DNA of 64,000 nucleotides from Methanogenium organophilum (GTDB taxonomy: Archaea > Halobacteriota > Methanomicrobia > Methanomicrobiales > Methanomicrobiaceae). Below, piece after piece: positions 1 through 8,889 of this stretch. The translations under genes and the position numbers were made by a program. Location of the stretch: NCBI RefSeq assembly GCF_026684035.1, contig NZ_CP113361.1, positions 868,001 to 932,000 of the forward strand. The letters run 5' to 3'. The notes beneath the pieces are model-generated. The model made no database searches. It was not told the origin of the DNA and saw only the letters and a program-made list of their open reading frames with translations. Positions within the stretch are counted from its first letter, which is position 1. Every line of letters begins with the position of its first letter.

Positions 1-1668
1 CCGCATCTCCGCCAGCGTATCAAGCACCGTCGTTCCCCATCCTGCGGTCGTCTTCACCGTGATGATGTCACCTTCCGCAATCCCGAAATCGGCATCCACC
101 TGACGAATCGCATCACGGGAGAGAGACTCTGTTGCCTTTACCAGCAGACGGTCATCACCCGTCTGGCTCGTTGCCAGCCTGCGAAGGCGGTCCACCTGTT
201 TTCTCAGTTTCTTTGTTCTGCGTTCCTCACGCCGGAGCTTCTTCTTCTGGTTCGCAATGATCGTATCAAGCTTTGCGACCTCGGCATCCTTCCGGAGAGA
301 CCGGCTTTCTTTGCCCCGTTCCCTCTCCATAAGAGCATTCAGGCGGGCAATCTCCAGATCCTTTGCTTCCCCCTCCGCCTGCAGGTCTGCGACATGCCCC
401 CGCAGGGACTTCACCATGCCGTCAAGCTGAAGGAGCCGGTCGTCCCGCGGACCGGGGGCAGGAACTTCCTCCCCCTCTTCCTCCTCAACAGGGGACGGTA
501 CCTTTTTTCCGAGGATCTGCTCTAATGAGAGGCCCCGGACAACACCCGCCCGCACCTCATCCATGTCATGGCCTGCGGGCACCCGTTTTGTGACATTCCG
601 GAACTTCGGCTGATAGGCACGGAACGCATCCATTGCGGCCGAGAGAGAATCGCGTTCATGATCATTTCCGTAGGGAATATCACCGCAGAGGGCTTTTTTC
701 TCCTCCACCGTCCGGTCTGCCTTCGGGGTGTAGGCCACCGCTGAGAAGGCACGCCGGATCCGCTCCACCGAAGCCGGCATTGGGTGAACATCGGTCGCCA
801 CCACGAGCGGCCGGCCCGCAGTATAGAGCGCCTCAATCACATCCGGCATTGCCATCGTCCGTGAGCTCTTCACGAGCACCGGTTCGCCATCCAGCGTGAC
901 CGCCGCAATACCCACCGTCGTCCCCGGATCTATCCCCACAAAGAGATAGCGTTGCCCGCCGCCCCGTGTCCGGTAACGGATACGGTCAAGCCGGCGGCCC
1001 GCCACCTTCACCTGTACATCGGCGGAGCGGACATTTCTGACCGGCACGTCCTCACGCGGGGAGGACACAACAAAATGCACCCGCCCGAGACCACCGAACG
1101 CCTTCACCTCCTCGGTGATATACGAAAGGCCCTGTTCCCGCAGGGTCTCCTCGACCTCGCGGGCTGTCTGCCGCACCGCACCATGCACCTTGCGGGCATA
1201 CCGGTTCTGGCTCCACCCTCCTTTCCCGAGTGAGCGGCCACGGGAGACAGTGACATCAGTCGTATTCTCGAAGGCCACCACTTCCGCACCGCCACCGAGT
1301 TCAGCGACAACAGCAGACGCCCGTGCCTCGGCAAACGGGTCAAACCGGTTGAATTTCAGATTGTAGCGGGCAGCCACCCGCGGCAGGGACTCCTGTTTCT
1401 CCCCTCCGGTGGACTGCACGAGCATCGTCCGGGGCGGCAGAGACTGTAAAAACGAAAAAAGGGCTTTCTGGTCGCGGGCAATCTCCTGCACCGAGTCGAC
1501 TGCAAGAATATCGGGCTCCTCGCGTGCAATCAGGCGAAGCAGACGGAATACAGAGACCTCGGTGGTCTCGCGCTCCTCGCCATCATCACGGATGACAAGG
1601 GCAAAGCGGGGTCGCTCACCCCGCGATCGAACCGAACCATGAATGATATCGATCCCAAATACCTTCAC
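1..1668 (-). CDS. DUF460 / COG2433 RNase H-fold protein (3' end outside window)
   Basis: Archaeal DUF460 family, a possible nuclease of the RuvC/YqgF RNase H fold whose substrate is unknown. The frame is open to the left edge, so the C-terminus is missing; 556 codons are visible. The first 20 or so residues (VKVFGIDIIHGSVRS) are typical of the family. An RNase H-like domain begins near residue 236 with FVGIDPGTTVGIAAV and later shows the acidic stretch NDHERDSLSAAMDAF. It is followed by a charged coiled coil rich in Lys, Arg and Glu. The start is a GTG whose last bases overlap the TGA of the upstream rio2 gene (GTGA), implying translational coupling. The family call is firm; nuclease activity is inferred. 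Confidence 0.85.
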   Translation of the reverse strand, partial: MKVFGIDIIHGSVRSRGERPRFALVIRDDGEERETTEVSVFRLLRLIAREEPDILAVDSVQEIARDQKALFSFLQSLPPRTMLVQSTGGEKQESLPRVAARYNLKFNRFDPFAEARASAVVAELGGGAEVVAFENTTDVTVSRGRSLGKGGWSQNRYARKVHGAVRQTAREVEETLREQGLSYITEEVKAFGGLGRVHFVVSSPREDVPVRNVRSADVQVKVAGRRLDRIRYRTRGGGQRYLFVGIDPGTTVGIAAVTLDGEPVLVKSSRTMAMPDVIEALYTAGRPLVVATDVHPMPASVERIRRAFSAVAYTPKADRTVEEKKALCGDIPYGNDHERDSLSAAMDAFRAYQPKFRNVTKRVPAGHDMDEVRAGVVRGLSLEQILGKKVPSPVEEEEGEEVPAPGPRDDRLLQLDGMVKSLRGHVADLQAEGEAKDLEIARLNALMERERGKESRSLRKDAEVAKLDTIIANQKKKLRREERRTKKLRKQVDRLRRLATSQTGDDRLLVKATESLSRDAIRQVDADFGIAEGDIITVKTTAGWGTTVLDTLAEMR

Positions 1669-2522
1669 CCGACCACCTGCGCAAGCGTCTCCTCCACCGA
1701 CGCATCGACCCGGTATTTCCGGGAAAAGTATGTACACAGATTGGTGATGTCACGCAGCAGGGTCTCCTCTGCGGTCGGGTGTGTGGGGTCAATCCACTGC
1801 GGCCAGTCAATCAGCCAGACATCCTTCCCGTCCACCATAATATTGAATTCAGAGAGATCGCCGTGTATATAGCCAAGGTGGTAGGCTTTCGCCACATTCT
1901 CCACCACTGATGCAAATACATCATCCGGATTCTCCAGGGTCGCCTGGACAATGGGCACCCCGTGGATGAACGTCATCACCACCAGATTGCGGTTGATGTC
2001 CACCGGCACCGGCACCGATACATCTGCGTGCAGGGCGGTGAGGGCGTCATACTCCTGCCGGGCCGAGTACGTGGAGGCAAAGATCCACGGGAAATGTTTG
2101 TACTGCGGCATATAGGTCCGCGATCGCCGAACCGTCTGGAACGACTGCTGACCAATCCGATGGAACTTCAGGGCAACGACACCCATCCCCATCGCCTCGT
2201 ATACCGCCGCCTCTTTTCCGACGCCAAGGAGGCATCCGAGGGAGGATACCGAGCCTTTGCGCACCGCACCGTGCAGGGCAAGGGCATCAAACCCGGTGAA
2301 GACCATCTGGTATCCCTTGTAGGGTACGGAACTGCTCTTCACCATATCCCGCTCCATCAGGTGCCCGAGGCGATAGTGCAGTTCAGACTCGGAGAGCTTT
2401 GTCTGGTGGCGTAGCACATCCTCCGGTACCCAGCGGTAGCGTTTCATCAGGCGTTCCAGGGAGAGCAGGATCTTTATCTCAAAGCGGTGAAGGTCACGCA
2501 CATCATCTGCACAGAGTGGCAT
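1665..2522 (-). CDS. rio2: RIO2-type serine protein kinase
   Basis: Atypical protein kinase/ATPase that acts in late small-subunit ribosome maturation in archaea and eukaryotes. Residues 1-90 form the RIO2 winged-helix domain. The kinase domain has a glycine-rich loop (GVGKEAAVYE, 100-109), a catalytic lysine in VVALKF (about 119), the catalytic loop HGDLSEFN (220-227) and the metal-binding IDWPQW (238-243). The 285-residue length is normal for an archaeal RIO2. It overlaps DUF460 by four bases, so the two are probably cotranscribed; DUF460 and RIO2 often neighbour each other in archaea. Confidence 0.95.
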   Translation of the reverse strand: MPLCADDVRDLHRFEIKILLSLERLMKRYRWVPEDVLRHQTKLSESELHYRLGHLMERDMVKSSSVPYKGYQMVFTGFDALALHGAVRKGSVSSLGCLLGVGKEAAVYEAMGMGVVALKFHRIGQQSFQTVRRSRTYMPQYKHFPWIFASTYSARQEYDALTALHADVSVPVPVDINRNLVVMTFIHGVPIVQATLENPDDVFASVVENVAKAYHLGYIHGDLSEFNIMVDGKDVWLIDWPQWIDPTHPTAEETLLRDITNLCTYFSRKYRVDASVEETLAQVVG

Positions 2523-2542
2523 TATTGTAGTATGGGTTTAAC

Positions 2543-3478
2543 ATGAGAGATGATATATCTTTGATTGACGTCCACATGAATTGCTCAAAATGCCGCCGGG
2601 AGGCGGTCATCTACCAACGGTATTCAGGAATGCATCTCTGCGCCGAACATTTCACAGAGAGCGTGGAGTCCCGGGTAAAACGGGAGATCAGGAGACACCG
2701 GTGGATAGAACACGGCGATACGATAGGTGTGGCCCTCTCCGGGGGGAAGGATTCCACCTCCCTCCTGCATTTTCTCATCAAAACCTTCGGTCATCGTCCG
2801 GATATAGAGATCCATGCAATCACCATCGACGAGGGGATCGCAGGATACCGTGACCTCACAGAGACGGAAGAAATTATCCGCCGCTACGATGTCCCGTGGC
2901 ATACGGCATCCTTTGCAGAGGAATATGGCATCACCCTGGACGGCATCGTGGCGGGCCAGGGAGATGACCGGCGCTCATGCTCCTTCTGCGGGGTGTTGCG
3001 CCGCCGGGTGGTAAACCGCATCGCGAGGGAAGCCGGATGCACGAAACTAGCATTCGGGTTCAACCTCGATGATGAAGCACAGTCGGTGATGATGAACGTC
3101 CTCCGGGGCGACGCCGAACGCCTCACGATGCCGCAACGGGAAAATCCGGGAATGATCCCCCGGATCCGACCCTTCGCTGTCATCCCGGAACGTGAAGTCG
3201 CCCTCTACGCCCACCTGCATGTCGGCCCGCTTGCAGACCATGGCTGCCCCTATGCCCATAACGCCCTCCGGGGGGATGTGCGACGGCTCCTGAACGAATA
3301 TACCTGGCTGCACCCGTCCACCAAATTTGCGGTCCGGACCCTGGGAGAAGAACTGCAGGGTCTGGGCGCAGGACCCGCTGTGACGCCTGAAATGTGCCCG
3401 CGATGCGGCGAACCGGCATTCGGCACCTGCCGGACCTGTGCGGTTCTTGATGAAGTTGCAGGAGGTAAAAGCCGATGA
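2543..3478 (+). CDS. ncsA: tRNA 2-thiolation enzyme, NcsA/TtuA family
   Basis: ATP-dependent tRNA uridine 2-thiolase of the TtuA/Ncs6 family. An N-terminal zinc finger (CSKC ... HLCAEH, residues 14-36) precedes the PP-loop SGGKDS (66-71). Internal cysteines in SCSFCGVLRRR and DHGCPY match the three ligands of the family's [4Fe-4S] cluster, and a second zinc ribbon closes the protein (CPRCG ... CRTC). Either U34 (NcsA) or U54 (TtuA) could be the target; methanogens generally use NcsA for U34. A second ATG lies at 2576, just before the first zinc finger, and neither start has a clear ribosome binding site. The stop overlaps the next gene's ATG. Confidence 0.88.
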   Translation: MRDDISLIDVHMNCSKCRREAVIYQRYSGMHLCAEHFTESVESRVKREIRRHRWIEHGDTIGVALSGGKDSTSLLHFLIKTFGHRPDIEIHAITIDEGIAGYRDLTETEEIIRRYDVPWHTASFAEEYGITLDGIVAGQGDDRRSCSFCGVLRRRVVNRIAREAGCTKLAFGFNLDDEAQSVMMNVLRGDAERLTMPQRENPGMIPRIRPFAVIPEREVALYAHLHVGPLADHGCPYAHNALRGDVRRLLNEYTWLHPSTKFAVRTLGEELQGLGAGPAVTPEMCPRCGEPAFGTCRTCAVLDEVAGGKSR

Positions 3479-5205
3479 AACCCCCTGAGAGGCTGCGGCA
3501 TATCATGCAGGGGGCAGTCCCGCAAAAGCGCCTGCGCATCTACGTGAGTGCCCTTGTCGCTCAGATAATCATCTATGCACTTCTCATCTACCTCCTGATC
3601 CCATTATTCGAAGGCTACACACTCACCCCGTTGGAGTCCCTCTACTTCGTGGTCATGACCATCTCAACCGTAGGGTATGGGCTTACCTTCCCGATTGAAA
3701 GTGACTTTACGCATCTGCTTGTCATCATCATCATCGTGTGCGGCGTGACCACGGTTCTTTTTATCATCCCGGCCCTTCTCGGCCCATATCTGGAACGTGC
3801 CTTCCGGGCAGGCCCGCCACGGCGGACAACAATACGGCCGGACGGTCACACCATTGTGGTCGGCTTCAACGAGGTGACACGGTCCCTTATCCACATGCTC
3901 TCTATAGCGGAAAATGACATCATTCTCGTTGAAGAAAATGAAGAACGGGCAAAAGCGGCACTCCGGATGAAAAGGGACATCCCACAGGTCATCTGGGGCG
4001 AATATAATGAAGATGAGACCTGGAAGAATGCCTGGATTGCCAAGGCGGACTATGTCATCATCGATGAAGAGGAGCACACCGCAGCAAAGATCATTTTAGG
4101 CATCACGTCCATGACCGATGCGAAAATAATCACCATCGTCGAAGACATCACCAAGGACCGCTTCCTCCGGTATGCCGGGTCAGAGTACATTCTCTCTCCA
4201 AAGAACGTGACCGGAAAGAGTCTCGCCCGCTATGCCATTCCCGGTCCGTTCTTTGAGACCATCTATGACGAAAACCCATACTGCACTCTCCAGTCTGCAG
4301 AAACCGAAGAATCCGGAGATGATGGTGATAAACGCAAGATATTCATGCTCCCGGTTCTTGAGGCATTCCGGTTTGTCGGCCATACCGTCGGCGATATAAA
4401 CCAGAATGACGAACACCCGATTGAGATTGTTTCGTACTGGAAGGGGCATGACTTTGTGATGTACCCTGACGAGAGCGAAGTCATCGATAAGTCGATGATC
4501 CTCTTTGTGCACGGAGTTGAAGGAGATGTTCATGCCACTCTCGACGAGAGCATCGCCCCAGGAAAAGGCGACGCCTATGCAGTCATTGTCGGATTCGGCC
4601 ATATAGGACGGACAGTGTATAGAGAACTGGAGGAGATCGGTATCCATGCGACTGTCATCGAGTCGCGGGGAGGTGATATCCCCGGCATCCATGGTAGTGG
4701 AGAGTCGGAAGCAGACCTTATCGCAGCAGGCATCACCCACGCCTCGGTCTGCATCATCGCGACGTCTGACGATGATGTCAATATATTCAGCACCCTGATG
4801 GCACGGACCCTCAACCAGAAGATGCGGGTACTCTCGGTTGCAACCGAACCGGAATCAGTCGAGAAACTCTACCGGGCAGGGGCTGATTATGTCGTCGATC
4901 TACCCACTCACGGGGCCATTCTTGCAGCAAACATCGTTCTTGCAGATCTCATCCATCTCATCCTTGACCTCCCCGGTGAAGAGGGGCGTGAGATTGCAGC
5001 CAAGCATATTATGAATAAAGTGCCCCTTACGGTAGATGGGATAGAGACACAGTCCGGTGTGAAGGTCATCGGATTCCGCGGCCGCCATAAATATGTGATA
5101 CACCCGGAAAAGAGCCAGATACTCATGGAAGGGGATGAGGTCATCGTCATAGGCAGCCGGAATGAACTTAAAACCTTCATCCGTATAACATCATCAGGAG
5201 AATGA
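3475..5205 (+). CDS. Two-TM potassium channel with two RCK domains
   Basis: Ligand-gated potassium channel of the MthK/Kch type. Two membrane helices (about 24-45 and 79-103) flank a pore loop with the selectivity filter TVGYG (65-69). The cytoplasmic part carries two TrkA-N/TrkA-C (RCK) units, the first starting at HTIVVGFNEV (about 125) and the second at AVIVGFGHIGRT (about 363). MthK encodes one RCK per chain, whereas this chain carries two, so a tetramer could build the octameric gating ring directly. The ATG overlaps the ncsA stop and the nadE start lies at its end, so the three genes form one operon. The RCK1 glycine motif is degenerate, which leaves its ligand uncertain. Confidence 0.9.
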   Translation: MKPPERLRHIMQGAVPQKRLRIYVSALVAQIIIYALLIYLLIPLFEGYTLTPLESLYFVVMTISTVGYGLTFPIESDFTHLLVIIIIVCGVTTVLFIIPALLGPYLERAFRAGPPRRTTIRPDGHTIVVGFNEVTRSLIHMLSIAENDIILVEENEERAKAALRMKRDIPQVIWGEYNEDETWKNAWIAKADYVIIDEEEHTAAKIILGITSMTDAKIITIVEDITKDRFLRYAGSEYILSPKNVTGKSLARYAIPGPFFETIYDENPYCTLQSAETEESGDDGDKRKIFMLPVLEAFRFVGHTVGDINQNDEHPIEIVSYWKGHDFVMYPDESEVIDKSMILFVHGVEGDVHATLDESIAPGKGDAYAVIVGFGHIGRTVYRELEEIGIHATVIESRGGDIPGIHGSGESEADLIAAGITHASVCIIATSDDDVNIFSTLMARTLNQKMRVLSVATEPESVEKLYRAGADYVVDLPTHGAILAANIVLADLIHLILDLPGEEGREIAAKHIMNKVPLTVDGIETQSGVKVIGFRGRHKYVIHPEKSQILMEGDEVIVIGSRNELKTFIRITSSGE

Positions 5206-5207
5206 AA

Positions 5208-5960
5208 ATGAATACAACGTGTGAAATTGGCTGTGAATGTGAACGCATAGAACAGATGATACGTCACACCCTCTGGTCATCCGGGGCAAAGGGGTTTGTC
5301 GTGGGCATCAGCGGCGGAGTAGACTCTGCTCTTGCAGCAGCCCTTTGCGCCCGTGCGGTGGGCGGAGAACGGGTGATGGGGATTGCACTCCCGTCCCCCG
5401 TCACCCCGGAAGAAGACCTCAAAGACGGAGCGGATCTCTGTGCCGCCTTTGATATCCCCTTCCTGACGATACCCATCGAACCGATGCTCAGCGCATTTGC
5501 AGGTATGGAGCATTTTGAGAAGACACCATACCTGAGCGGGAACCTGATGGCCCGCATCCGCATGACTACACTCTATTATCATGCAAACCGTCTGCACTAC
5601 CTCGTCTGCGGGACGTCCAACCGTTCCGAGTACATGCTGGGCTACTGCACCAAACATGGGGACAATGCAGCCGATATCCAGCCGATTCTGCACTGTTACA
5701 AGACACGGGTCTTTGCTCTCGCAGAAGAGGTGGGTGTGCCAGCGGCAATCATTGAAAAACCACCTTCAGCAGGCCTCTGGCCGGGCCAGAGTGACGAGGC
5801 AGAGATTGGGTTCGCCTACAAAGAGATCGACAGCGCCCTTGCCTCCCTTGAGGCACATGACTGGACGGCATCAAACGCACAGGAAGAGCTCATCCTTGGG
5901 AAGGTGCAGGCCTCCATGCACAAACGCATGGACCCGCCAAACCTCCTGAAGAATCCCTGA
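5208..5960 (+). CDS. nadE: NH3-dependent NAD+ synthetase
   Basis: Final step of NAD synthesis, amidating deamido-NAD with ammonia and ATP. The PP-loop SGGVDS lies near residue 36. The family blocks CGTSNRSEYMLGYCTKHGD and KPPSAGLWPGQSDEAEIG are intact. The length of about 250 residues matches the ammonia-dependent form without a glutaminase domain. The ATG at 5208 is preferred over 5202 because AGGAG at 5191-5201 is better spaced from it. It is the last gene of the ncsA-channel-nadE operon. Nothing links NAD synthesis to potassium directly; RCK domains of this family often bind nucleotides, so a regulatory link is possible but unproven. Confidence 0.95.
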   Translation: MNTTCEIGCECERIEQMIRHTLWSSGAKGFVVGISGGVDSALAAALCARAVGGERVMGIALPSPVTPEEDLKDGADLCAAFDIPFLTIPIEPMLSAFAGMEHFEKTPYLSGNLMARIRMTTLYYHANRLHYLVCGTSNRSEYMLGYCTKHGDNAADIQPILHCYKTRVFALAEEVGVPAAIIEKPPSAGLWPGQSDEAEIGFAYKEIDSALASLEAHDWTASNAQEELILGKVQASMHKRMDPPNLLKNP

Positions 5961-5986
5961 ACACGTATTTTCAGCAATATTACCGG

Positions 5987-6679
5987 TCAGAATGCACGAA
6001 AGAGATGAGCGTACTCCGCCGGATTATTCAGAAACCCAAGGGAGTCTCCGCCGATGAGCTCATAGATCTCCCGGCCGTGGACGATACCTTCCTCCGGAAA
6101 CTCCGGAGCATCACGGATGGTGAGATCCCCTGCATCGCCATACTGTGGGTTCTTCATCCAGCCGTCGGTGCAGTGATAGTATGCCGCCCCCTGCTGTTCT
6201 TCATACGCCGCATATTCGCTCGCAAACGCTTCTGAAACCAGATTGACCATGCAGAGTTCGGTGTCTGCCGGATTAATGGTCACATGACCATATCCCGGCG
6301 GGACGAGGACGACATCACCCGGTCCCGCCCGCACGACAACAACATATGAGGAGTCTCGGGTCTGGAGCAGATATTCTGCCTGTCCTGCAAGCACCTGGTA
6401 GAGTTCCGGATAGCCGGTGCCGTCCGGTGCTGCCGGATGATAATGTCCCTTGGTCTTTGTAAATTCCCCGCAGAGAGTCCGCGGAGGGATGACGGTATAA
6501 TCAAACCGTATCTGGTTGGCCGCGAGCCATGCCCGGTCCTCTGCCGTTCGGGCAAGGTTCCGGTACATAAAATAGAGGGGGCCGGATGCGTTGCATCCTG
6601 CCACGGCAAGGACCGGTTGCATCTGGCCTATAGTTCGTATCTGTGGGTCAGGGAGGTCGATGTCCCGGTACAGTTCCAT
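5987..6679 (-). CDS. pgiA: Glucose-6-phosphate isomerase, cupin type
   Basis: Metal-dependent archaeal phosphoglucose isomerase that interconverts glucose 6-phosphate and fructose 6-phosphate. The cupin metal motif is visible in TKTKGHYHP followed by the glutamate of YPELYQVL, and the second cupin motif in VLVPPGYGHVTIN. It is slightly longer than the best studied archaeal cPGIs (about 190 residues). The ATG overlaps the stop of the upstream COG1361 gene by one base (TAATG), so it may be translated by reinitiation. With pgk and eno elsewhere in the window it belongs to the gluconeogenic/glycolytic set. Confidence 0.92.
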   Translation of the reverse strand: MELYRDIDLPDPQIRTIGQMQPVLAVAGCNASGPLYFMYRNLARTAEDRAWLAANQIRFDYTVIPPRTLCGEFTKTKGHYHPAAPDGTGYPELYQVLAGQAEYLLQTRDSSYVVVVRAGPGDVVLVPPGYGHVTINPADTELCMVNLVSEAFASEYAAYEEQQGAAYYHCTDGWMKNPQYGDAGDLTIRDAPEFPEEGIVHGREIYELIGGDSLGFLNNPAEYAHLFRAF

Positions 6680-7974
6680 TACTGTTGTTTCTGTTTTCTC
6701 TGTTGATATAGGTAGTACCCTGCACCAAGGATGATGAAGAGCAGCACGGTGAGCACAATCGGGTTTGTCAGCATTGTCCCGAGGCCACTTCTCTGCTGAA
6801 CGGTCACTTCAGCCTTCATCGGGTCTGAGATGACACTGTTCTTGAGAGAGTCCTTGTACCGGATCTCGGTGTCAAGTCCGTATTCCTTGATAGTGGCATC
6901 GTCAGAGACACTGACATGATAGTAGGCAGTGGCCGTCTCGCCGGGTGCCAGGTCACCAAGGTATGCAGTGTCGTCATTGCTCGTGAAAGGGTCAACAGCA
7001 CTGATACGGGATGTGGCATCGTATGCCGTGGCACCGCCGGAGTTCTTGTAAACCACTTCAATCGTGCCTGTTTCTGAAGGGAACATCACATATGCCTCAG
7101 AGACAACCTCGAAGGTGATCTTCTCTCCCACCGGGATACCGATGGTCACCGGCTTTGAGGTGGTCTTATCTCCCTCACTGCTCTCATAGGAGACTGCGAT
7201 ATCCATCGGGTAGGATGAGCCGGAGGCATCCGTTGATGCAGCCACCTTGAAATTTGCCGTTACGGTCTCACCGGGTGCAAACTCACCGATGAAATAACTG
7301 CCGTCAGTCGGGCTGACCGGGCTTCCGGAGACAGATGAAAGGACAAGTGTTGCCTGTTTTCCAGTGTCCTGTCCGCTGTTTTCGACGGTGATCGCCAGGT
7401 AACCCTCGGTTCCGGCATTCAGTTCCTCCACATCTGTTGAGAGGACGGTGATCTGCACATCCGGTTTGATGACAATCTCAAGGGAAAGCGTCTCGGTTTT
7501 CGTCCGGTATTCATACGTCAGCGCATCATTGCTGAACTCGGTTGCGTGGTAGAGATAGGTGTATTCCAGCGTAACCGGAAGGATGTATGTCCCTGCGGGT
7601 GCACCGTCATTTATTCTGACCTCGAAGGGTGCCTGCACGCGTGCTCCGCCAGCAATGTCACCAACAAGTTGCGCATCGGTCTTCACGGAAACCGGCGCAT
7701 CTCCCGCTTCAAGCGTAACAACCACATTCTTGGCGGTGTTAGGGCGATCTTCGCGGGCTACATTCTCCGGATTCTGTGAGGAGAAATCAATGGTGCCGAT
7801 GTTCTCCACCTTCACCGGTATGGTTACCATGGTGTCAGGATAGAACTCGTTGCTCCCCTCGATGCTGATACGCAGATCCGGTGGTCCGGAGATCACTTTC
7901 TCTGCTGCCATCACGGGTGCACAGAGGCACACGAGGAGGGCGATTCCCAGTATTGCAGTGCGTGAAAAATTCAT
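6679..7974 (-). CDS. COG1361-like S-layer/CARDB-repeat surface protein
   Basis: Secreted, membrane-anchored cell-surface protein of about 431 residues. A signal peptide (MNFSRTAILGIALLVCLCAP) is followed by three or four beta-sandwich repeats with recurring phrases such as VENIGTIDF, VENSGQD, YKNSGGATA and GDLAPGET, typical of COG1361/CARDB-like domains. A C-terminal helix (about 407-424) ends in a basic tail, RKQKQQ. The ATG at 7974 is chosen because it starts the signal peptide; longer readings include non-signal sequence. The promoter region is shared with a divergent TrmB-type regulator and holds a palindrome at the expected transcription start, so repression by that regulator is plausible. 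Confidence 0.85.
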   Translation of the reverse strand: MNFSRTAILGIALLVCLCAPVMAAEKVISGPPDLRISIEGSNEFYPDTMVTIPVKVENIGTIDFSSQNPENVAREDRPNTAKNVVVTLEAGDAPVSVKTDAQLVGDIAGGARVQAPFEVRINDGAPAGTYILPVTLEYTYLYHATEFSNDALTYEYRTKTETLSLEIVIKPDVQITVLSTDVEELNAGTEGYLAITVENSGQDTGKQATLVLSSVSGSPVSPTDGSYFIGEFAPGETVTANFKVAASTDASGSSYPMDIAVSYESSEGDKTTSKPVTIGIPVGEKITFEVVSEAYVMFPSETGTIEVVYKNSGGATAYDATSRISAVDPFTSNDDTAYLGDLAPGETATAYYHVSVSDDATIKEYGLDTEIRYKDSLKNSVISDPMKAEVTVQQRSGLGTMLTNPIVLTVLLFIILGAGYYLYQQRKQKQQ

Positions 7975-7982
7975 AATATCAC

Positions 7983-8004
7983 TGTTGTTGTATTTGTAAC
8001 AACA
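7983..8004. promoter_or_regulatory. Operator-like inverted repeat TGTTGTT-N8-AACAACA
   Basis: A perfect 7-bp inverted repeat lies between the divergent COG1361 and TrmB-type genes. It is about 20-45 bases from the symmetrical TATA element at 8021-8030 and covers the expected transcription start of the COG1361 gene. A related element, TGTTG-N11-CAACA, occurs at 8859-8879, just after the regulator gene. Binding by the regulator is inferred. Confidence 0.55.
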
Positions 8005-8020
8005 TTTATCTACACTCTCA

Positions 8021-8030
8021 TTATATATTC
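8021..8030. promoter_or_regulatory. Bidirectional TATA element (TTATATATTC)
   Basis: The AT-only core reads as an archaeal TATA box on both strands. On the plus strand it places transcription start near 8050, upstream of the ATG at 8066. On the minus strand it places the start near 7995, inside the palindrome. Confidence 0.5.
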
Positions 8031-8065
8031 CTATGCCAATGGCCAAGAATACATCAAACACCACA

Positions 8066-8830
8066 ATGATACAGGAACACCTGAAATCCCTCGGCCTGAC
8101 AAAATATGAGAGCCTTGTCTATATCGCCCTCCTCCAGGTCGATGGCGCAACAGCAACCGAGATCCATGAGATTTCCGGCGTCCCCCGGGCATCAGTCTAT
8201 CCTGTTCTCGATAAACTCAGCAAAAAACAGCTGGTCAACATTACCACTACCTCACCGAAACGCTTTGCAGCAACTCCCCCTGAAGAAGCCATCGATAGTC
8301 TCATTGCGCGCATCACCCAGGACTCTGCCACCGTGAAGCAGGAACTCTCTGCAATCTATGAAGAGCGGACCAGCATGAACCACGCCGAACGGCAGGAAAC
8401 CATCTGGAGCATTCACGGCGCGGAAAATATCGGGAGCCGGGCTATTGAGATTATCCGGACCGCAGAGTCTGAGGTCGCCATCATCAGCGGGAGAACCACC
8501 CTGACAAAACCCGTGCAGGAGGCAATCAAAGCCCTTGGCCCGGATATAAAGGTGGAGATTGCAACCGTAGGTGGCAGACGACGTGACGATATCCCCCCGA
8601 ATGCAGAAGAACTTATTATCGAAACGATTCACCAGCCGGAAAACATCGGGGCCGGGAAGCATCTGCCCTGTGTCATTATCATCGACCAGCAGCGGGTGAT
8701 CGCATTTTCCGGCGGGGAGGCCGATACCCCCAGCGCACTCTACTCCGAGTCACCCGGATTTGTGAGCCTGTTTACGGGATACTGGGCATTTGTCAAAGGA
8801 CAAATCCCAATCTCCGGAGAAAAACAGTAG
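8066..8830 (+). CDS. TrmB-type transcriptional regulator
   Basis: HTH regulator of the TrmB family (COG1378). The N-terminal winged helix is clear: LGLTKYESLVYIALL, then the recognition part GVPRASVYPVLDKLSKK. The C-terminal two thirds match the TrmB sensor domain, with the PLD-like stretch SEVAIISGRTTLTKP and a final FSGGEADTPSALYSESPGF. In-frame ATGs at 8033 and 8039 lie only 3-9 bases after the TATA element, so the ATG at 8066 fits the promoter better. It diverges from the COG1361 surface-protein gene, its likely target. TrmB proteins usually sense sugars, but no ligand can be read here. Confidence 0.85.
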   Translation: MIQEHLKSLGLTKYESLVYIALLQVDGATATEIHEISGVPRASVYPVLDKLSKKQLVNITTTSPKRFAATPPEEAIDSLIARITQDSATVKQELSAIYEERTSMNHAERQETIWSIHGAENIGSRAIEIIRTAESEVAIISGRTTLTKPVQEAIKALGPDIKVEIATVGGRRRDDIPPNAEELIIETIHQPENIGAGKHLPCVIIIDQQRVIAFSGGEADTPSALYSESPGFVSLFTGYWAFVKGQIPISGEKQ

Positions 8831-8858
8831 ACAGATTCCGGCAACTGACCGGAAAGTT

Positions 8859-8879
8859 TGTTGTATCCGAAATCCAACA
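8859..8879. promoter_or_regulatory. Inverted repeat TGTTG-N11-CAACA
   Basis: This element resembles the palindrome at 7983-8004 and lies just upstream of the gene at 8890. It could be a second site for the TrmB-type regulator. The half-site is short, so chance is not excluded. Confidence 0.35.
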
Positions 8880-8889
8880 TTCTCCTTTA

